Of a stretch of DNA of 64,000 bases, positions 11,461 through 22,514 are shown in pieces. The notes beneath the pieces are model-generated. The model was given only the letters and a program-made list of their open reading frames with translations, was not told the origin of the DNA and searched no databases. Positions within the stretch are counted from its first letter, which is position 1, and the number at the start of each line of letters is the position of its first letter. This stretch comes from Cricetomys ansorgei (taxonomy: Eukaryota; Chordata; Mammalia; Rodentia; Nesomyidae). Location of the stretch: positions 2,232,001 through 2,296,000 of the forward strand of contig JAMJFZ010002884.1 of assembly GCA_026225945.1 (NCBI GenBank), read 5' to 3'. A program made the position numbers and the translations under genes.

Positions 11461-11772
11461 AAAAATCCCTGAAGAAATGGAGGTAAGAATAAGTTTGTTC
11501 TAGTTTCTCATTTTGATGTGTGCCATGTGGGAACCCAGCTAGTAATTCCTCGACTAAATGCCAGCACCTTAATGCTGGCATTAGGTCACATGGTTACCTC
11601 TAACCCTCTGAAAAATAAATGTTTATTCTTTATAAATCACATATTTTATACCTTAAGACAAGGGATTATTATTTGTAACATACAAAGATGTTTTATAATT
11701 CAATAGCAGAAAAACAAATACCTAGCTGAAAAAAATATGTATATATACACATACATACATACATACACACAC
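11461..11772. other. No gene; CATA tract
   Basis: A (CATA)n tract lies at about 11747-11770. Nothing else is recognised. Confidence 0.4.
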
Positions 11773-11901
11773 ACAGTCTGACTAAGTATCCCTGACTGGT
11801 CTGGGACTTGATATATAAATCACCTTGGCTTTCAAATTTGGAGCAATCCTCTGCTTCTCCCTCCCACATGCAAAGATTATGGGTGTCATCATTCTTGGCC
11901 A
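11773..11901 (-). mobile_element. B1 SINE, diverged
   Basis: Reverse B1 order without the poly-T head: AGTCTGACTAAG, GGTCTGGGACTTGA, GCTTTCAAATTTGG and a GATTATGGGTGTCATC end. Confidence 0.55.
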
Positions 11902-12078
11902 TTCTTTTTTATTTTTTTTAAGATAGAGGAAAACTAGGCAGCAAATCTACAAACTTGAGTGCCTGATAAACACTGCTGCTAAACTTGAAAAGAAAAATAA
12001 CAGTAGTTGGGGCTTTGAACTTGTAAGACACAGCATATGCTCTTCTTAATTATTAATCCAGACACCAATGTGTTAGGT

Positions 12079-12113
12079 AAACAAACAAACAAACAAACAA
12101 ACAAACAAACAAA
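12079..12113 (+). repeat. (AAAC)n microsatellite
   Basis: About eight tandem AAAC units. Confidence 0.95.
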
Positions 12114-12269
12114 ACCAGCAAGCTATTGTACAGTTCAGGATGCTTTGGAGTATTTTATCCACAGATAAAACTTCCTTATACATTTTAATAATATTTACAC
12201 TAATATAATAATTCAGATCTTGATCATAATGGATGTACCAGCTATTCTAGTCTCCTAAAGACTACTGTC

Positions 12270-12940
12270 CTGACCATTACTCAAGCCTCATTTACATCAG
12301 ATCCCAGGAATAAGCCTCCTAGTTATGAAAGACCATATAATATTCAATATATGCCCCCGGCCATGAACAAAATGTGATGCTTGGTCAACAGGAGGAACTA
12401 TGAACGAAAATTCCTGAAAAGAAGCTATGTCTGACTGTGAACAGAAAATTCCTGATAAGGAGTCTATGTCTGCAGAGACTGATAGACTTATTGGAATTTC
12501 AGTACTGTGGAGAGGTTGGGATTTTGTAAATTCAGAGGCTAATTACTTTATCTTGAGCTAGTTTTAGCCTTCTGGAACAGCCATTCCTTGCTCCACTCTG
12601 TATCTGAATAATACCGTGGTAATAAGTAAAAACCTCTTAGAAGCCATTAATTTAGCAGAACACTAACTTGTACTGATCCAAGAGCTAAGAATGTCATCAG
12701 ATAACATTTTAGGTCTATAAAAAAATCTTCCCCCAGTCTCAATGTACTTGCCTTTCTTATGTAGCTACCAATATGTTTTAAAGTTGCTTTGATTTATGCC
12801 TTTCTTTGTTCTGTAAAACTATAAAAACCCTGTGAAACTGCTTCCATGTTGGAACCTGGAATTTGGGGTAACCTAAATATGTGTTCCCATACAATGGTCA
12901 CTCAAAATAGCTCCAGAATAAACTTCCCTTAGTCCTTTAA
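12270..12940 (+). mobile_element. Probable ERV LTR (family not named)
   Basis: The segment has an LTR-like layout: repeated GAAAATTCCTGA motifs, a TATA-like CTATAAAAACCC at about 12819, and AATAAACTTCCC near 12918. Neither TG/CA ends nor a target duplication could be fixed, so the limits are approximate. Confidence 0.45.
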
Positions 12941-13099
12941 AAAATGACAATATTTATATTAAATACAATAGGGACTCTTAAAAAGTATGTTGAAGCTAAG
13001 TACAATGTTGCTTTTGTACTAGAATAACCTTAAAGGTCCATTAAGGGAAAACTCCTTCTGGTCAAGACAATAGAATCTCTTGCATGGGTAGAGACCTAA

Positions 13100-13716
13100 C
13101 ATTGCATTTGGACAGGGTCAATGATCTAGTTAGGGGACCATCCTACAGGAAGGAAAGACCACCCCTCGGAACAGGGGTTCACTTTAAGCTGTGCTAGAGA
13201 GATAGGCAGTGTAATTGTTTCTTCAATGAGATACTATACTTTTCCTTCCCAGAATTCCCTCCTCCCCCAGAACAGTCCCTACAAGCCCTTGTGAGATTCA
13301 TGAAGTTTTTTAGGTCAGCTAACCTTTCTGAATCATCAGGTGTAACCTTTTTTTTTTTTTCTTGTCTTGCTCATTCAGCTGCTGGCCAGAACCTAAGCAA
13401 GCTTTGGCTTATACTTTGGGCTTCCTTACTCTTTCTCTAAAGCTCCCATCCTCATTGTGTGGCTGCCTCCCACCACATGGTGGACCTCCATGCCTGCTTA
13501 ATTCAAATGGCATAGCTATTTTTTCTTCTCTTCCTGTGGACAGATGCTGATATTTACAGTTTGTCTGTACCCCCTTTTGAAATCTCTAATAAAACTGTCC
13601 TCCAGTCTATATTTGAGTCCATTCCTAAATATTTTATTAATGAACTTAAGAACCCTCAAAAGGGACCTGATTTCATTGGTATTCCTTGTAGGGCTTCCTC
13701 AAAATTTAAGTAACAT
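13100..13716 (+). mobile_element. Probable ERV LTR 3' part (family not named)
   Basis: AATAAAACTGTCCTCC at about 13587 is followed by a U5-like region ending GTAACA at 13715, then TTGGGGG, which resembles the LTR/primer-binding junction of a gammaretrovirus-type element. A pyrimidine-rich stretch lies inside. The 5' edge is uncertain, and no protein-coding viral sequence is recognised beside it. Confidence 0.5.
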
Positions 13717-13727
13717 TGGGGGAAGTA

Positions 13728-13830
13728 GAGACAGCAGAATTTGCTTCAAGTTCAAGACTAACCTGGTCTCCATATGAATTTTTGGCTATCCAGGGTCAAA
13801 TATAGAAACTCTGCATCAAACAACAACAAC
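13728..13830 (+). mobile_element. B1 SINE, 5'-truncated
   Basis: CAAGTTCAAGACTAACCTGG, GGCTATCCAGGGTCAA and AAACTCTGCATCAAACAAC form a B1 right half followed by a CAA-rich tail. Confidence 0.65.
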
Positions 13831-15550
13831 AGGAAAACAAACAAATAAAACCAACTGTGATGAAGGAAAAAGGGAGAAGATATATTAAAAATTTAAAATA
13901 GTTGCTTTGGGTTTAATTCAAATCTTGGCTTTGATGAAAGTGCAATCAATTTTGTTGAAGCCCTACAGCCAGAGGATACCAGGACTACAGCTGTAATTGA
14001 CTCAGACGAGGTTATTGTTTTTTTCTGTAACTGGATTATCAGCTTAGCACAGCCTGTGACAAAAACACTGATGAACAGGGAGAGGAATTGAATCTTTAAG
14101 CTGTACATTATCAAAGAGTCAAAAGTCTGAGAAGACAGTGCATGAATGATGAGAACAGGAGACCGATTAGGGGCAGAGATCTTGATCCTCATCTTTAACC
14201 ATGAGCCAGAAGTGGTGATTTTGTAGAAATACCAGATATGTTTGGGGGATTTGACTCCTAGTCTGTTTTCTTATTATGTTTCTTCCCCTTTTACATAAGC
14301 CAGTGAGGTCCATAACCTGATATGTGAGGATGTGATTGAAACTGAGGTACTTGTCCAGAATCCAAAAAAGCCTTAATCCATAGATAGGAAACCTTGATGG
14401 TACTGCATCTCTGGGACCCATTTTTGCTGCATAGGAACTTTGTTATTTCCCCCCTTTCTCTTAAGCTCTCTTCTATGGTCCAATAACATCTTTCTAAAAG
14501 CTTACCCTCCATGTTGCCCAGAAAATCCATTGACATTTATCTGACCATCTATCTAGTTGCAACATGTTCATCACCCACAAATGGAGACTAAGAAAGGTAG
14601 CTCTTCTATAGAACAAAATGCTTTGAACCATGTGGGTAGCAAATTACATGATAATAATAACAAAGTAACTTTATTCAGTGTCCTCTGATATCTGACATGA
14701 TGCAGTCTGTGAAAGCTGGACAAAATGGTGGCATGCCACATGGCCAAGTTTCTTTACAGGTCACTTTCAGGATTTCCAATCTCATAAAAGGACCACTTGC
14801 AGATTTTTATAGCTTACTTGCCATTTCCAACAACCACCACAGCCTAGAGTTTCACTTAAGCACATTACTCAGCTAAGCTCTCTGCCAACTTCCTGTAATG
14901 CAATTTATCACTGACTCAGTCTAGGTGTTGGCTAATTCACTCAGAGTTAATTGTGCACTTTAATCATTTTCATTGAATCAGTTCCAATATCTTAGCTTTT
15001 ATAACAATAAGTACTAGCTCAGACTGATTAAAATTTTCCCATCGGTTGTATATGATATATTACCATAAATTTTCTCTTTAATTTTTCTTGTGTGACTCAT
15101 AAATTGGCTTAGGTGACAGCTTCAAAAGGGAGTAAAATGTCTCCAAGTGATAGCTATATCCATGGAATGAATGTCCTTTCTTCCCTTAGGAAAAGACTCA
15201 GATGCTTACTTTCTGGTTTGTTGACACAAACAAATTATATTAGTTAAAACTTATAATTACCATTTGAACATTGTTGAAAGAATCTTTATTTCCTATGAGC
15301 ATTTTAATTCTTTAAAATTTTAGAATATCATTCTATATACTTGTTTTGTACATAATAGTTTTTACATGAAGAAGTACTGATTTCCAATGATTAAAATTCT
15401 TCACAACTAGATAGTGACAATGACTGTTACCACCATTCACAACCTGTATTAATTGTTTACTTTGGTATTAGTGCTAGAATGAGATGATACAAGGCTAGAA
15501 GACTGCTAAGTTAACTTGGCTTCTGTAAACTTTGACATGTCACACACTTA
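13831..15550. other. No feature recognised
   Basis: About 1.7 kb without a recognised gene or repeat. Three overlapping minus-strand frames of 81-99 codons (13893-14536) have no recognisable domain. Old retroviral LTR sequence is possible but not shown. Confidence 0.35.
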
Positions 15551-15700
15551 CGCAAGGCTGTGAAGATCAGGCTGTGTCTTCCTTTAAGTTGCTCAACATT
15601 CTGTAAAAGAATGGCATCCAGGCTGTGCCTTGCCCTACATTTTACAAGGAGTAAGTGGCTCCATTTTGAGTGCAGACACAGAAGCAGGAAAACTCTGTAT
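15551..15700 (+). repeat. Unclassified interspersed repeat, copy 2
   Basis: GATCAGGCTGTGTC, CATCCAGGCTGTGCC and TTTTGAGTGCAGACACAGA match copy 1 at 10985-11160 in order and spacing. Confidence 0.55.
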
Positions 15701-15750
15701 ATCCTTGTATACATGGACAGTTCTACCAGTCCTGCACCACCTATTAAGTA

Positions 15751-15795
15751 GAGATTGATAACTTATTCAGAGATTGATAAATAACTTATTCATCA
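15751..15795 (+). repeat. Local tandem duplication
   Basis: AGAGATTGATAACTTATTC occurs twice in succession, the second copy with an inserted AATA. Confidence 0.85.
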
Positions 15796-16559
15796 AAAAG
15801 GATATCCCTCTATGAACATATCAATGTAGATTAGGAACATATGAACAAATAGGTGTATTAAAACTGTATCAGTAGGCCATGCTTGAGAACATATTGAACC
15901 ACCAGATAGAAGAAGAATGCAACACCCCCACCTGAATCCCATAAAAAGGACATGTAATACTGTGATTGTGATGATAACCCCTCCACAAATTATCATGTGA
16001 TCACTCAGTGTGTGTGAATGTACTGACAGAAAACCCTTAAATATTGGGACTTCAGCTTAGCTTGGTCCCTATTGTTGCTGAAGATTGTTTGTATTGCTGT
16101 CAGTCTGTCTATTCTTCAGTCTGGATCATGTTCTATACCTCGACTCTACAGTCATACCTTCCTGCACTGTAACCCTATGACTTTTATAAGTCCCCATCTT
16201 GCCTCTGCTGCTTGTCTCAGCCTTTAGGTTCTGGCTCAACCCTGCTACTCTACACCCCTACAGCTTGGCTTAGTGTCTCCGTAACTCTCCATTTGAGCTT
16301 TTAATACCTGTTTTAGATTTTGATGGGGGAACTCTGAAACAGAGTCTAACTATATATCTCAAGCTGACACGTGTCTTAGGGGCTTTTTCTCAAGAGTGGC
16401 ACTGTTGGGAGGGAGGATCCCGGAAAGAGGTCTTTTAGTCTTTGAAAGGGCACTCTCAAAGGGGATTGTAGGATCCCAGTCTCTTCTTCATTTTTGTCCC
16501 TGTTTCCTGGCTCATGGGGTGAATCATTTACAAACAAAACTACCACAGTATGTTGTGCT
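15796..16559. other. No gene recognised
   Basis: A CATAAAAAGG TATA-like motif near 15941 and a later pyrimidine-rich region suggest LTR-derived sequence. The boundaries could not be found. Confidence 0.3.
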
Positions 16560-16700
16560 GTCTCATTAGATGTCCAAAGAAGTGGGCCTGATTAATCTTG
16601 GACCAGAAGTTCTATAACCTTTAGTCAAAACCTTTTTATCTTGATAGGTAGAATGCCTCTGGTATTTTGTTATACTGATAGAATCTGACTAACACTATTC
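16560..16700 (+). mobile_element. MaLR LTR 3' end
   Basis: ACCAGAAGTTCTATAACC, CTGGTATTTTGTTATACTGA and GAATCTGACTAACAC match the end of MaLR LTRs. Confidence 0.5.
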
Positions 16701-16704
16701 AACC

Positions 16705-16850
16705 TTTTTGAGATAGGGTTTCATTGTACAGGTCTAGCTGGCCTAGATCTTGCTATGTTGACAGGATTGATCTTGAAATCATAGAGATACTCCTGTATCT
16801 GCATATATATGCTGGGATTAAAGGCATGTGTCACTATGCTCAGTCTTATC
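16705..16850 (-). mobile_element. B1 SINE
   Basis: Reverse B1: TTTTTGAGATAGGGTTTCA ... GCTGGGATTAAAGGCATGTG. Confidence 0.8.
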
Positions 16851-16854
16851 TTTT

Positions 16855-17072
16855 CTTTTTGAGACAAGATCTCAAGTAGCCCCAGATTGCTTCAAACTCC
16901 CTGAGTAGCAGAGAAGGACCTCGAATTTCTGATCACTTGGCCTCCAACTCTCAATGTTAAGATTACTGATATTCTCCATCATGCCCAGTTATGCACCGGT
17001 GAGGATCAATCCTAGGGCTTTGTGTATGCTAGGTTAGCACTCTACCATATGAGCTACATCCCCAGCTCCCGA
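16855..17072 (-). mobile_element. B1-ID composite (B4-like)
   Basis: A diverged reverse B1 (TTTTTGAGACAAGATCTCA ...) runs directly into a reverse ID (GAGGATCAATCCTAGGGC ... GCTACATCCCCAGC). Confidence 0.7.
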
Positions 17073-17639
17073 CTAATACAATTCTGTCTTCAATGTATCT
17101 TTCTTATGATACTCTAAGTATTTATTTATTTTCTGGTATCTAAGGTGTAGAATCATTTTAAATTAAAAATTTCAGGAAAACTTAAGAGAAAAAATGAAAG
17201 TGCTTTAATCTTATCATTTGGGAACTATAGTTAAATGCTATAATAGAACTCCTTACTGATGTTTTGAAGTTTTTGAACTGTGCAAATAATTTCACAATAA
17301 AACTTTTATTAAAATTCCATTCTCAGAACATTATCTTAACAGGATAATTGACCTATTAATATTATTGTAGTTATGGATATATTTGTACTTAGTGCTGCTA
17401 TCTTTTGTATGGGTGGTGCTGAGAGGATGTAGATGTATATGTAAGCACTGTTTTATTAATTATTCTTGTGGGTTCACGGCAGAGGACAGTTTATTCTTTG
17501 CTAATTCAATTCCCAGTCCTAGAGGGTTTCAGTCTCTGTACAATTTAATCTGCAAACCTAAACCTGATATGTTTCAACCTCTGAGATTTACTACTATACT
17601 GACTGGGTTCACTTTGACTGGCTGTCTTCTGAACTATCT
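17073..17639. other. No feature recognised
   Basis: A 92-codon frame at 17383-17661 has no recognised protein similarity and ends where the CT-rich region begins. Confidence 0.35.
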
Positions 17640-17870
17640 CATTCTGAACTGTAAATTATAAACTGTTTGCTTTTGACTCTCTGCTTTCTCTCTGCTTATT
17701 CTAGACCAGCTCTGCTCTTCTCTGCTTTTCCTCCTGTCTGTGAGCTGACTGCACTCAAACTGACTGATGTAACTCTCTACTTCTCTCTCTGAGCTCTGCT
17801 TCTACCTCCCTGCTTCCCCTCTCTGCTTCTCCTCTCTGAGCTCTGCTTGTACCTCTACTGACTGTTCCTT
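17640..17870 (+). repeat. Pyrimidine-rich imperfect tandem repeat
   Basis: Variants of CTCTCTGAGCTCTGCTT and TACCTC recur over about 230 bases with CT-rich spacers, including two near-identical copies about 57 bases apart. Confidence 0.7.
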
Positions 17871-18489
17871 TTACATCTGGAAGAGTTGGGATAAAAGATG
17901 TGTACTATGTGCCTTAACCACAGAAATCCCTTTCACCTAGCATTTAGCACAGAGGACAGTATTAGCTTGACTAACATTCTTTCTGTGTTCCAGCTGGATC
18001 ACTCAGACCTCTGAAGATGATCCCTTGCTAGAGTAGCCATGCTGCTGGATTAAAGGATTAAATTCCTCTATAAAAAGAGAAACTAGGACCTTGTAATGCT
18101 GCAGTACTGCCTATTAGATGCTGTCTCATTGCAGTTTTTATTTCATTTTTTCTTTTCTTCCTGTTATTTGGATTTATCATGTTTTGTTTCCATGGTAAAT
18201 ATAGTGTATCTATCCATCTGGCTGATATTTTTTTTAACATATATAAGTATTTATGTCTATAATACATGTATAAAATACCCAGATATCATTGAAATATGTA
18301 TCTTTTTATTAGACTATAATCATAACATATTTGCAATGTTTTCTTTGTTGTCAGCCATGTTAGATACCCTGGGAGTTTATTCCCATGTAAATTTAATATT
18401 TTATATTGTATATCTATAATTATCTAAAGTTAACCACAAATTAACTAGTTTTGTTGTTTGCTGATTTTCTTTTTCTTTTATTGTATTGT
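17871..18489. other. No feature recognised
   Basis: A+T-rich. The 107-codon frame at 18096-18419 is low-complexity and hydrophobic and probably chance. Confidence 0.35.
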
Positions 18490-18846
18490 TGTTGGGTAGC
18501 CTTCAGAAAAGACCACTTGGGCATGGATTTAAGCCAATAGAAAATCTTTATTAACTAGTGGTTTACTATCCTGAGTGTTCAAGATGCCTAGTTCAAGATG
18601 TAAGCCTTTCTCAGGGTGAGCATTTAAGAACAAAAAAATGTTTTGGGTTGATATACTTCTGTTAACAAGAACAGTTACCCAGAAGCAGAACTAGAGAAGC
18701 CAAAAATCAAGGTCAGTACATTTTGAGACTTTCCCAGAACTATGAACTTGCTGTCTGCATGCTGAGTTTTACGGCCTGAATGGTGGTTCCATTATGGAGT
18801 CAGTGTTAAGGTCTGGGGGCCTACTGAGCTCTGGGGCCCTGTTACA
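18490..18846 (-). mobile_element. LTR (ERVK/RMER-like)
   Basis: A TG...CA unit of 357 bases. On the minus strand it begins TGTAACAGGGCCCCAGAGC, includes ACTCCATAATGGAACCACC, and has AATAAAGATTTTC before the end. The layout fits a rodent LTR I have seen under RMER names. No convincing target duplication. Confidence 0.6.
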
Positions 18847-18849
18847 TTA

Positions 18850-19038
18850 TGTGTATAGGTGTTTTGACTGTATGCATTTATGTACACCATGTGCATGCTT
18901 GGTGCCAGAGGAGGCTGGAAGAAAGCATCAGATCACTTGGAACAGGAGTTTTGGATGATCTGTGGTGCTGGGAACCAGATCTGGGTCTAGAAGAGCAGGC
19001 AGTGCTCTTAACCACTGAACCATCTCTCTAGCCTTGCT
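18850..19038 (-). mobile_element. B3 SINE
   Basis: GTGCCAGAGGAGGCTGG ... GTGCTGGGAACCAGATCTGG ... CTCTTAACCACTGAACCATC in reverse orientation. Confidence 0.8.
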
Positions 19039-19477
19039 TGTTAATTTTTATTTTATATCATTTTTTTAAAAAAAAAAAGAGCTTTTGAGTGTGTTTTTAA
19101 AATCTTTTCTTAATCCTCGAGGTTCATAGATGCCGTTAGTATGTGTGTACTTGCATGAGTATTCTGAGTTTTCTTTTAGTTTAGTTAGCACGTAGTGGTC
19201 TCTTTTCTATCCAAAGACTGACATCTTGTTTTTCATTTCTTGGAAATTATTTTCTCTTTCTGTTCTTTCATTTTGGATTTCCCATCACATGATATTGAAA
19301 TTCTGGATCTAAAGTCACGTGTGTTATGAATTTCTTAAGATTCCTTTTTCTTCCTTCTATATTGTTATCTTTTTGCTTAATATTATAGCATACATTTTTG
19401 TCTCTTATGCTATATAAAATACGCTTGGTCTTTTTATTTATATATTTTTTAGGTGTTAAAATTGGTTCTTGTCTTTT

Positions 19478-19630
19478 TGTTTGTTTGTATTGAGACGAGG
19501 TCTCACTATATAGCACTGCTTAGCTTAGAACTGGCTATGTAGACCTGACTGAACTTGAACTTACAGAGATCCATCTACTTCTACCTCCTGAGTGCTAAGA
19601 TTAAAGATGTGCACCACCACACATGGCTGG
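19478..19630 (-). mobile_element. B1 SINE
   Basis: Reverse B1: ATTGAGACGAGGTCTCACT ... GAGTGCTAAGATTAAAGATG ... CACATGGCTGG. Confidence 0.85.
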
Positions 19631-19659
19631 TTCTCTGAGTGTGTGAGTTTCAAAATTTA

Positions 19660-19698
19660 TTTCTATTTATATGTGCATGCTTGTGTGTGCGCGTGCAC

Positions 19699-19729
<31 letters not shown>

Positions 19730-19910
19730 TGTGAAGGTGCACATGGGTATGGCCATGTAGGCCAGAAGAGAGTGTTGGATCCTCTTAGAATTAGAGTTAC
19801 AGTCAACCAGTGTGGGTGCTGAATGTGGGTCCTGGGAACTCAACTCTAGCTCTCTGCAAGAATGATATGTGCTCTTAATTGCTGACCATCTTACTGCTCC
19901 CATTTCTGTT
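19660..19910 (-). mobile_element. B3 SINE containing a GC/GT alternating tract
   Basis: GGCCAGAAGAGAGTGTTGGATCC ... GAATGTGGGTCCTGGGAACTC ... GCTCTTAATTGCTGACC is a reverse B3. Its tail has become the alternating tract at 19682-19733. Confidence 0.8.
19682..19733. repeat. Alternating purine-pyrimidine tract (Z-DNA-prone)
   Basis: Fifty-two bases alternate pyrimidine and purine without a break: TG units, then a core of CG units (about 19690-19713), then TG units. Confidence 0.95.
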
Positions 19911-19939
19911 TTTTTAAAGTTATAATTCTATTTTTAGTA

Positions 19940-20130
19940 AAGAGTATATGGGGAGGAGGGTATGTGCACATAAGTGTGGTGCTCTTAGGCCAGAAAGGGT
20001 TTCAGGTATCATGGGCCTGGAGTTACAGGCAGTTGTGAGCTATCTGATGTCAGTACTGGGAAGAGAACTCTGGTACTTTAAAAGTGCAGCAAATGCTCTT
20101 AAATAGTGAGCCAACTCCTTGTTCATAGCC
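19940..20130 (-). mobile_element. B3 SINE
   Basis: GGCCTGGAGTTACAGGCAGTTGTGAGC ... CTCTTAAATAGTGAGCCAAC is a reverse B3 body. Confidence 0.75.
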
Positions 20131-20734
20131 TTTCATACTCTGAGAATATACTTACTTACACCGTAAGTAATTTTTTTTTCACTTGCTGTATTTACTTTTC
20201 CACTTAGATGTTAGTCTTTGTGTTTATTGATTGTGTGAAGTTTCTTACATGGTATCCATGGCTCAAATACTAACTGGTTATATGCTTATCTATCTTTGTT
20301 TTTGAGAGTCTTTAATGGTATGTCTACAAATAGATGTCATTTTGTAGAGTAAAGCTTACCTTTGATTAATTGTGGGAAGGAAATATAGAAATATAACATA
20401 CTACAAGATGAAGTATGCTAATAGTTTGACTTTTAGATATAGCAGTTCACCATTCTACTTATTTTAAACAAAAGTCAAATGACAAATAAAAGACAGAAGC
20501 AAAATTTGTAGTGAGACTAAATAAAGCAGTGTGTAAGAGCTGGTTCCAATAGGCACAATTATTTAAGATGCTCTGAATAAAGCTCCCCCATTCCACTGAA
20601 ATTCTGTAATTCCCAAAGGCTCTTCCTTTTATATCATATTATCTAATTTTGAAGATCAAGAGAACTATCATTAATGATCTTCACATATATTCTTGATTAT
20701 TGTGGTTTATTTTATTTTAGTTTTTCTTTATAAT
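20131..20734. other. No feature recognised
   Basis: A+T-rich with no gene or identified repeat. Confidence 0.4.
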
Positions 20735-20958
20735 CAAAGATTAATTTTTATTTTATGTATCATGAGGTTTTTTGTGCATGAATGTGTGTGTATTATATTT
20801 GTGAAGTGTCTACTAAAGCCAGATGAGGACAGGGCATCCCCTTGATCTGGCAGTACAAATGGCTGGGAATCACCATATGGGTGCTGGGGACCAAACCCAG
20901 GTACTCTATAAAAGCAGAAAGTGCTCTTAATTACTGAGCTGTCTGTTCTGCCTTTTAT
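20735..20958 (-). mobile_element. B3 SINE
   Basis: ATCCCCTTGATCTGGCAGTAC ... GGTGCTGGGGACCAAACCCAGG ... CTCTTAATTACTGAGCTGTC, reverse orientation. Confidence 0.8.
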
Positions 20959-21919
20959 TTTCATTTTATAGCTATATGGAATTTGATTCTCAGTCTATAA
21001 AATCATGTGTGCAGTGTCAGAACTATCATACTCTTTATTTCCTATGTATTAGTCACCCAGTTCTCTGAATCCTATATTTCTTTTTGGTAATTACAATGCA
21101 TATATATGCAAGGTTGTGCATGAATTATGATTCTAAGCACCAACTCTGGTCACTATACTTTATCAGTACAAACATTAAGTGCTGCTTACTTTTCTATGGC
21201 AGTCATTATATATAATCAGGTTAATATTAGGCTTACCTAATTTTACATACTTATAAAACATTCAAATGGGGGATAGGAGTATTAAATCACATTTAGGATC
21301 AACATCATAAGATTTGCATATGTTTAACACTTGCAACAGAGGGGTATGAGTAACAGGGCCAATTGCATACCAAATCCATATACCCAAGATGAATATATCA
21401 AGGTTTTCTAAGTCTAAAAAACCTGAGAGTGCATGGCTTTTTGGTCACTTGTTCCCAATGCAGCACTATATGTGGCCATTCTACTCTTATATACACCTTG
21501 ACTCTTTGCCCCTGGGTGGAGAAGAGCTTTTGGGCCAGAGCCCTTTCAGATTACCACTGGGGAAAGAAGAACACATCCAGAAAGTAACTAATGGACTATT
21601 GCAGACACTCATATACATGTTAAATCACTGTGCATTTTACCCCTACCTCAAAGAGATATGCCTAGCTGTGGTGCATGTTAATAGATTAGACCTTCTGGTG
21701 CATGTTAATATGGAATAATTATGTAATAAATACAAATAACTTGTTAAAAGATAACTGCTCAGTTTCTCTTTATTATGTCAAAGCCAGTGCAACAAATGTA
21801 GTAGAATTCATTATAGGTCTTGGACTCACTATCCTCTGCTTTGACAGCAATCCTTTGGGTATTTTTGTTGTTGAGTTTTTTATTCTTTAAAAATATATCT
21901 CATTTATTATTTATTTTCT

Positions 21920-21920
<1 letters not shown>
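20959..21920. other. No feature recognised
   Basis: Nearly 1 kb of apparently single-copy sequence. The 109-codon frame at 21389-21718 shows no recognisable domain. Confidence 0.4.

Positions 21921-22000
<80 letters not shown>
21921..22000 (+). repeat. (CT)40 microsatellite
   Basis: Eighty uninterrupted bases of CT, a perfect homopurine-homopyrimidine mirror repeat. Confidence 0.98.
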
Positions 22001-22002
<2 letters not shown>

Positions 22003-22039
22003 GTGATACTGTTTGAGCATGTATGTGGAGGTAAGAGAC

Positions 22040-22300
22040 CAATTTCAATTTTCAGGATTTGGTTTTCTTTTACACCTTGTTGAGACAGCATCTCTCTTGT
22101 TTCTACCATGCTGTGTATTCCAAACTAGCTGACTTGTGAGTTTGCAGGCAATTCCCCTGTCCCTACTTCTTATCTTGCAATAGGAGTGCTGAGATTATAG
22201 ATGTGTGACATTGCATCTGTCCTTTTCATATGGTTTTGAGGATTGAATTTAGGTTGTCAGGCTTGCAAAACAAGTGCTTTTTACCCACAGACTCACTTCA
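22040..22300 (-). mobile_element. B4 SINE, diverged
   Basis: The B1-like half (TTGAGACAGCATCTCTC ... GTGCTGAGATTATAGATG) is followed by the ID half (GAGGATTGAATTTAGG ... GCTTGCAAAACAAGTGC), in reverse. Confidence 0.7.
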
Positions 22301-22305
22301 AAGGC

Positions 22306-22335
22306 CTATCTATCTATCATCTATCTATCTATCTG
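22306..22335 (+). repeat. Short (CTAT)n
   Basis: About six CTAT units with one interruption. Confidence 0.9.
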
Positions 22336-22460
22336 AGATAAGTTCTCATGTAGTCCAGTTGACCTCAAATTCACTATATAGCCAAGATGATCTTGAAATC
22401 CAGATCTCCTAGGTTCAAGTTCTAGGGTTAAAAGCGTGTGTTATCTCATCTAGCTTTACT
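22336..22460 (-). mobile_element. B1-like SINE, diverged
   Basis: GAGATAAGTTCTCATGTAG ... AGCCAAGATGATCTTGAAATCC ... a GGGTTAAAAGCGTGTG end. Confidence 0.6.
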
Positions 22461-22514
22461 TTGTGCTTGTTGTCATAATTTAGCTAATAGTAGTTTTGTG
22501 CAATTAAACAAAAT

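Noticed and set aside
13893..14536. Three overlapping minus-strand frames of 81-99 codons
   Set aside because: Different frames, no protein-like features. They may lie in old LTR-derived sequence.
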